A program made the position numbers and the translations under genes. The notes under the pieces were generated by a model, which did no database searches, was not told the DNA's origin, and saw nothing but the letters and a program-made list of their open reading frames with translations. DNA of 12,511 bases from Chlamydomonas sphaeroides. Lineage: Eukaryota; Chlorophyta; Chlorophyceae; Chlamydomonadales; Chlamydomonadaceae. Below are positions 9,701 through 12,511 of the stretch, one piece after another (positions within the stretch are counted from its first letter, which is position 1; the number at the start of each line of letters is the position of its first letter). The stretch covers positions 26,465-38,975 of the forward strand of contig BDDC01000781.1 of NCBI GenBank assembly GCA_001662425.1, read 5' to 3'.

Positions 9701-11655
9701 ACAGCGCATGCACCTGAACCCTGTAGTCATGTGCTGTAGTCATGTGCTGTCGTCATGTGCTGTAGGCTGTAGTCATGTGCTGTCGTCATGTGCTGTAGTC
9801 ATGTGCTGTAGGCTGTAGTCATGTGCTGTCGTCATGTGCTGTAGGCTGTAGTCATGTGCTGTAGTCATGTGCTGTAGGCTGTAGTTATGTGCTGTAGTCA
9901 TGTGCTGTAGGCTGTAGTCATGTGCTGTAGTCATGTGCCGCAGTCATGTGCTGCAGTCATGCCAACCGGTGTGCCTACGCTGCCGCCCCACGTATCCTCA
10001 TGCCGCCGCCGACGACCCGCGACGCAGCCCACGCCGCCAGCGCCACAGCCGCAGGCTTGCACCCGAGCACCTGAGCACCTGGAAACCACAACAACGACCA
10101 CGGCAGCGTATGCGCGCTCCTGACCCCGCCGCCCTCCCCTCCCCTCCCCTCCCGTGCCCCCACGGCCAGGTGTTTGCGCCCGACTACAAGCTGACGCCGC
10201 AGCTGGACGGGGGGTGCGGCCTCAACTCCAACCGCCGCGAGCAGCTAGACAAGGTGGGGGCGGGGGGCATGTGTGTGTGTGTGTTCTCGCTTACAAGTAC
10301 CGGTACGAACAAGTGTGTTCACAGATACGTAACATAAAGTAAGCACGAACCGCGCGGCACACCCAGGGTTGATGACACGTCGGTCGTGCATACGAAGCAG
10401 GGATGCACTTAGGTGCGCCGGTGCGGGAAGCGAAACCCAGCGCCGCCGTGGAGAACGTCGGTAGTGTGTTCTCATTATGAAGGGAAGGGGTCACGCGGCA
10501 CTGCACGCGGGGTTAGTAACGCGTTGAGCGTGCGTTTAGAAGTGTGCGCAGCGCAGCGTTTAGTAGTGTGCGCCAGTGCGGGGAGCGAAGCCCAGCGCCG
10601 TCGCGAAGGAAGCCAACGCTCCCAGCCCGCATACCGAGCTGTAGGTTACCTGGCGTCGGCAGTACGTGGCGTTGTGGGACGGCAGCCCGCAGCAACCGCC
10701 GCGCGCTAGCTAGTGAACGCATGCTAATGACCCAGCCAGGGCGTGCCGCGCGGGTCGTGGTAACTTTGTGTCCCTATTTCTGAACACAACACAGCCCCGG
10801 CACAGCACGCCCAACGCGCAACGCTTAGACGTACCTGGCGATGTGTGGAGTGTGTGCGTGTGCCGTGCGTGGCGTTGGGCGGTCCTCCCACCTTCGCGAG
10901 CAGCGGCGGGCATGCGCGTGTCCCGTTCGGGGTGCGTTGCGTGGGTGGGCGGGCGGGGCGCGTGCCCAGCTGCCCCTCACCCGGCACTCGCCGTACAGCA
11001 CTCGCCGCTGGCACTCGCCGTACAGCACCGCCCCCTGCGCCCTGCACGCGGCCACGCAACCACCGACCGCATCCCCCCCTCCGGGGGTGCGCCCGTGCAG
11101 CCGCATCCCACGCGCGCGCGAGCACGCAGCCGGTTCAGAGACACTCGCGAACACGCTAACGAAAGGCCGGTCCGGGAGGTTACGTCAGCATAGTGTAAGG
11201 CAGCCTGTCGTTGTCAATGCTACTGCTACGTGTCAACTTGGCGCTGCGTACCTCCACACGGATCGGCGACTGCAACGGCAGGCGGTAACGGGTGGGGCTT
11301 TTGCAGCACTGGGTGCGAGCTTCTGGCTCGGTTCGCGAATGACTAGTTCGCTGCTTGCTTGGTATATACCCCCTCCCCCTTCCCTATCATCCCCCGCCGC
11401 CAGATCCGCACCACCACCCTGGAGCGCCTGCGCCACCTGCATCCCCCGGGGCTCCCCTTCCACGAGCGCCCGCCCGACGCCTTCACACCTGAGGGCCTGG
11501 GGGCGCAGGAGGCGGGCTGGGGGGCGGGGCCGGGCGGCGGCGGCGAGCGGGAGGGCGGGCCGGCGCCGGCGGTCGCGGCGGCGGTGGAGCCGCCGAGGCG
11601 CAGCCGGCGGCGTAGAAGGAGCGACGGCGGCGGGGCGGAGGCGGCGCAGGAGTAA
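3729..11655 (+). CDS. class I (RPD3-type) histone deacetylase, HDAC3/HDA9-like, 15 exons
   Basis: Zn-dependent lysine deacetylase expected to act on histone tails in nuclear corepressor complexes. Exons: 3729-3755, 4011-4103, 4875-4907, 5568-5663, 5932-6012, 6611-6715, 6989-7045, 7588-7663, 7830-7930, 8210-8324, 8596-8729, 9031-9073, 9626-9675, 10170-10253, 11404-11655. All junctions are GT-AG and in phase, giving 448 residues (human HDAC3 428, Arabidopsis HDA9 426). Signature motifs in order: YYYDPEIGDFYYGQGHPMKP near residue 12, GGMHHAKKAEASGFCYVND (catalytic His139/His140), VDIDVHHGDG (Asp175 and His177 bind zinc; Asp173 and Asp180 relay), FFPGTGD, GAD (Asp264 binds zinc), GGGGY (Tyr303), NVARCWAYET. 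The extra F in FFPGTGD and the GYAVNVPLKDG segment favour HDAC3/HDA9 over HDAC1. Oddities: Ser261 and Pro273 stand where HDAC1 has cysteines, and Lys follows GGGGY instead of Thr. The start MSSETGGRK is the only ATG that splices in frame to the conserved YYYD segment. The tail (366-448) is Gly/Ala/Arg-rich with RRSRRRRR near its end, a possible nuclear localisation signal. Confidence 0.93.
5141..5225. repeat. G-rich tandem arrays in deacetylase intron 3
   Basis: Five perfect copies of the heptamer gggcgtg (5141-5175) run straight into about eight copies of the hexamer gggcag (5176-5225), with one interrupted unit near 5194-5200. The non-template strand has regularly spaced runs of three or more G, the pattern expected of G-quadruplex-forming DNA or RNA. 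It lies within the intron 4908-5567. Confidence 0.9.
6028..6356. mobile_element. member of the GTGTGTTC intronic element family (deacetylase intron 5)
   Basis: This element starts 15 bases after the donor with gtgtgttcaacttttaggg. Its core (6121-6168) matches two places in the intron-14 element (10400-10446 and about 10555-10603): gggatgc, tttagatgc, then gtgcgggaagcaaagccc. A second shared block at 6195-6230 (ccagcccgcgcaccg, then ggttacctgacgt) matches 10622-10656. The right end, near agcacacac at 6349-6357, is a weak inverted match to the left end, so that boundary is approximate. No long ORF of its own is seen, so it would be non-autonomous. Confidence 0.6.
6511..6546 (+). repeat. upstream partial copy of the exon 6 acceptor and 5' end
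   Basis: tcag followed by atctactctggcgcc is repeated exactly at 6515-6529 and 6611-6625. Similarity continues for about 15 more bases (the gcgccgcc tail) and then decays. The spacing is 96 bases, 32 codons. The stretch between the two acceptors is open in the exon 6 frame, so using the acceptor at 6513-6514 would insert 32 residues ahead of the normal exon without a frameshift. Confidence 0.9.
6800..6836 (+). repeat. downstream copy of the exon 6 3' end and donor
   Basis: Thirty-seven bases at 6685-6721 (end of exon 6 plus its GTGGGG donor) recur without mismatch at 6800-6836, 115 bases downstream. The copy re-encodes GGMHHAKKAE, including the catalytic His-His pair. No AG acceptor lies just upstream of it. 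Reading through from exon 6 reaches TGA at 6773-6775, so the copy is unlikely to be a working exon. Confidence 0.95.
7063..7329. repeat. 18-bp direct repeat bracketing a block in deacetylase intron 7
   Basis: gggctgagagcggtgtct occurs at 7063-7080 and 7312-7329, each followed by a tgtgtgtg run after one base. The 231 bases between are less GC-rich than the rest of the intron, and I see no inverted terminal repeats. The first copy follows the donor at 7046 closely. This could be an insertion with a long target duplication, or a duplication after strand slippage. Confidence 0.85.
7951..7984. repeat. fragment of the intronic element TIR in deacetylase intron 9
   Basis: gttacagtaccacgccccgc followed by gcggcacaccc resembles the reverse complement of the right end of the intron-14 element (gttaccacgacccgcgcggc near 10761-10742) and the left end near 10340-10363. 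A gtgtgttc motif follows at 7991-7998. It is too short to be a full element. Confidence 0.5.
8769..8800. repeat. fragment of the intronic element left end in deacetylase intron 11
   Basis: gtgtgttcaacttt is identical to the left end of the intron-5 element (6028-6041). It is followed by gaggccggaatagaatag against tagggccgaaatagagtac there. It starts 39 bases after the intron 11 donor. The rest of the element is not recognisable, so this is a truncated or solo end. Confidence 0.7.
9722..9963. repeat. compound 13+7 bp minisatellite in deacetylase intron 13
   Basis: There are fifteen full copies of the 13-mer tgtagtcatgtgc (variants tgtcgtc-, tgtagtt- and cgcagtc-) plus a truncated last one. 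They are grouped in blocks of 3, 3, 2, 2, 2 and 3, separated by five copies of the 7-mer tgtaggc, which looks like a 13-mer lacking six bases. This makes a higher-order pattern. The repeat contains no unique spacers, so it is not a CRISPR array. It begins 46 bases after the donor at 9676. Confidence 0.95.
10313..10792. mobile_element. non-autonomous TIR element in deacetylase intron 14
   Basis: The left end (10313-10372: gtgtgttcacagata, later acataaagtaagcacg, then ccgcgcggcacaccc) pairs imperfectly with the reverse complement of the right end (10792-10731: gtgttgtgttcagaaatagg, later acacaaagttaccacg, then cccgcgcggcacgccc). This gives terminal inverted repeats of about 55-60 bp. Inside, a core unit is present twice (10400-10446 and about 10555-10603, with gtgcgggaagcgaaaccc or gtgcggggagcgaagccc), and a second gtgtgttc start lies at 10464. 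This suggests nested or tandem copies. No transposase ORF is visible and no target-site duplication could be fixed. Confidence 0.65.
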
Positions 11656-12148
11656 TACTGTGGGAGGGGGCGGGAGAGGTGCAGGAGGGCGGCGGGCCGG
11701 CGGGGGTGCAGGGGGGCGGACGCGTGGGGGCGGCGGTGGCGGCGGCGGCCGCGCGTATGCGCTTGTGCAGGGCGGCGGAGGGCGGGGCGCAGGGCGCTGC
11801 TCCGTCTGCGGGGCCGGCTCGGCGCCGCGGCCAGGTTTGGGTGGCCTCTTTTTGGGGCAAGCCATGCACCCATGCGCAGCTGGGAAGTTTGGGGTTGGTG
11901 GCGGCGAGATGCGCTAGGGCGGCAGGGGCGGGGCCAGGGGCGGACAAGGCGCTGGTGAGGTGTGGTGGGCATACGCGGGCGGCACAAGCCCTCTGCTGTG
12001 GGCTTTTAGGGTTTAGGACCATTGCAGGGGCCGCTGCTGCATGATGTAACGCTGAGGGAACGCCTGGCGCGTCAGCCAACTTGAGTCGGAGCGCTGGATG
12101 TGTCAAGCCAGAGCTAGCGCCTTGCCATCCCGCCCGGTCTAATAGGGT
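11656..12148 (+). other. 3' UTR of the deacetylase and convergent intergenic space
   Basis: After the TAA at 11653-11655 the sequence stays very G-rich (gggcgg, ggcggc runs) to about 11800, then becomes more mixed. No gene is recognised here. Long minus-strand open frames across this stretch are Pro/Ala-rich low-complexity readings of the G-rich UTR. A telomere-like ttttagggtttagg lies at 12004-12017, and a poly(A) signal candidate follows it. Confidence 0.6.
12045..12049 (+). terminator. TGTAA polyadenylation signal for the deacetylase
   Basis: TGTAA is the usual green-algal poly(A) signal. This copy lies about 390 bases after the stop, in the stretch gcatgatgtaacgctg. The next feature is the 3' stem-loop of the convergent histone gene about 100 bases further on, so cleavage here would keep the two transcripts apart. 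Confidence 0.55.
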
Positions 12149-12164
12149 GGTGTTAAGAAACACC
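12149..12164 (-). terminator. histone mRNA 3' stem-loop
   Basis: Read on the minus strand: GGTGTT-TCTT-AACACC, a perfect 6-bp stem with a 4-base loop, beginning with GG and followed by ACCACCC. This is the geometry of the 3' stem-loop of replication-dependent histone mRNAs of animals, which volvocine algae share. It lies 65 bases past the H3 stop, a typical distance, and supports a real, cell-cycle-type histone gene rather than a polyadenylated H3.3. Confidence 0.85.
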
Positions 12165-12228
12165 GGGTTATGTGATGTGGCTGGGGAAGGCGTGTCGCCG
12201 CCGCCGCCGTCAGGGGGCAGCAGGTGGC

Positions 12229-12511
12229 TTACGCGCGCTCGCCACGGATGCGGCGGGCCAGCTGGATGTCCTTGGGCTTGGTGACGCGCTTGGTGACGCG
12301 CTTGGTGACGCGCTTGGTGACGCGCTTGGTGACGCGCTTGGCGTGGATGGCGCACAGGTTGGTGTCCTCAAACAAGCCCACCAGGTAGGCCTCCGCCGCC
12401 TCCTGCAGAGCCAGCACGGCCTGACTCTGGAAGCGCAGGTCGATCTTGAAGTCCTGGGCGATCTCACGGACCAGGCGCTGGAACGGCAGCTTGCGGATGA
12501 GCAGCTCCGTC
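12229..12511 (-). CDS. H3: histone H3, C-terminal part, with expanded L2 loop (5' end beyond window)
   Basis: Core histone that pairs with H4 in the nucleosome. The visible 93 residues begin at canonical Thr58: TELLIRKLPFQRLVREIAQD, then FKIDLRFQSQAVLALQEAAE, AYLVGLFEDTNLCAIHAK, and the end PKDIQLARRIRGERA before TAA at 12231-12229. Apart from one region the match to canonical H3 is near-perfect (Ile replaces Thr80). The exception is the loop between helices 2 and 3. Where canonical H3 has AK-RVTIM-PKD, this gene reads AK, then RVTK five times, then PKD, a net gain of 15 residues and loss of Ile119-Met120. The frame is kept and no stop appears. No intron is seen, which fits a replication-dependent H3, as does the 3' stem-loop downstream. 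It could be a variant H3, a decaying copy, or a tandem-repeat error in the sequence or assembly. Confidence 0.93.
   Translation of the reverse strand, partial: TELLIRKLPFQRLVREIAQDFKIDLRFQSQAVLALQEAAEAYLVGLFEDTNLCAIHAKRVTKRVTKRVTKRVTKRVTKPKDIQLARRIRGERA
12277..12336 (-). repeat. 12-bp tandem repeat inside the H3 coding region
   Basis: There are five perfect copies of cttggtgacgcg (plus strand), each encoding RVTK on the minus strand. Canonical H3 DNA has one such unit. The copies are identical at every base, suggesting recent expansion by slippage or unequal exchange, or an assembly artefact. The unit length is a multiple of three, so the frame survives. Confidence 0.97.

Noticed and set aside
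9722..9963. Possible CRISPR array
   Set aside because: The units are 13 and 7 bp, directly abutting, with no unique spacers, and they sit inside an intron of a eukaryotic gene.
12277..12336. A short intron hidden in the H3 repeat that would restore the normal loop
   Set aside because: GT and AG dinucleotides exist in the repeat, but any such intron would be under 60 bases, and no choice restores the Ile-Met codons.
11679..12355. Long Pro/Ala-rich or Gly-rich open frames across the deacetylase 3' UTR
   Set aside because: They are stop-poor readings of very GC-rich sequence, overlapping the histone gene's 3' end, with no domain or splice support.

Overview
The window looks like nuclear DNA of a green alga (core chlorophyte). 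It is very GC-rich, its genes are cut into many short exons by GT-AG introns rich in GTGGGG donors and C-rich acceptor tracts, a TGTAA-type poly(A) signal is present, and a histone gene ends in the animal-like 3' stem-loop that volvocine algae are known to use. No bacterial-type operon, phage, CRISPR array or structural RNA gene is seen. All gene models were built by eye from splice signals, reading phase and family similarity.

Layout. (1) About 346-2730, minus strand: an ankyrin-repeat protein in at least seven exons. Its start codon is unresolved, and its C-terminus, which seems to enter a U-box, runs off the left edge. One intron is mostly a 19-bp minisatellite. (2) About 2775-3728: a less GC-rich divergent intergenic region with one TATA-like box and no recognisable gene. 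(3) 3729-11655, plus strand: a complete class I (RPD3-type) histone deacetylase, 15 exons and 448 residues, closest in memory to HDAC3/plant HDA9. All zinc and catalytic residues are present. Its introns are full of structure: partial copies of both ends of exon 6, at least one TIR-bearing element and fragments of the same family, an 18-bp direct repeat bracketing an extra block, a 13+7 bp minisatellite and G-rich arrays. (4) 11656-12148: its 3' UTR with a TGTAA signal. (5) 12149-12511, minus strand: the 3' part of a histone H3 gene with its mRNA 3' stem-loop. This H3 carries a five-fold 12-bp tandem repeat that expands the L2 loop at the nucleosome dyad.

Functionally, two neighbours act on chromatin: the deacetylase removes acetyl groups from histone tails, and H3 is a core histone. 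They are convergent, tail to tail. The ankyrin/U-box protein would be a candidate E3 ubiquitin ligase with no evident link to them. The most unusual items are the H3 loop expansion, the exon-6 edge duplications with an in-frame alternative acceptor, and the TIR family spread through the deacetylase introns.
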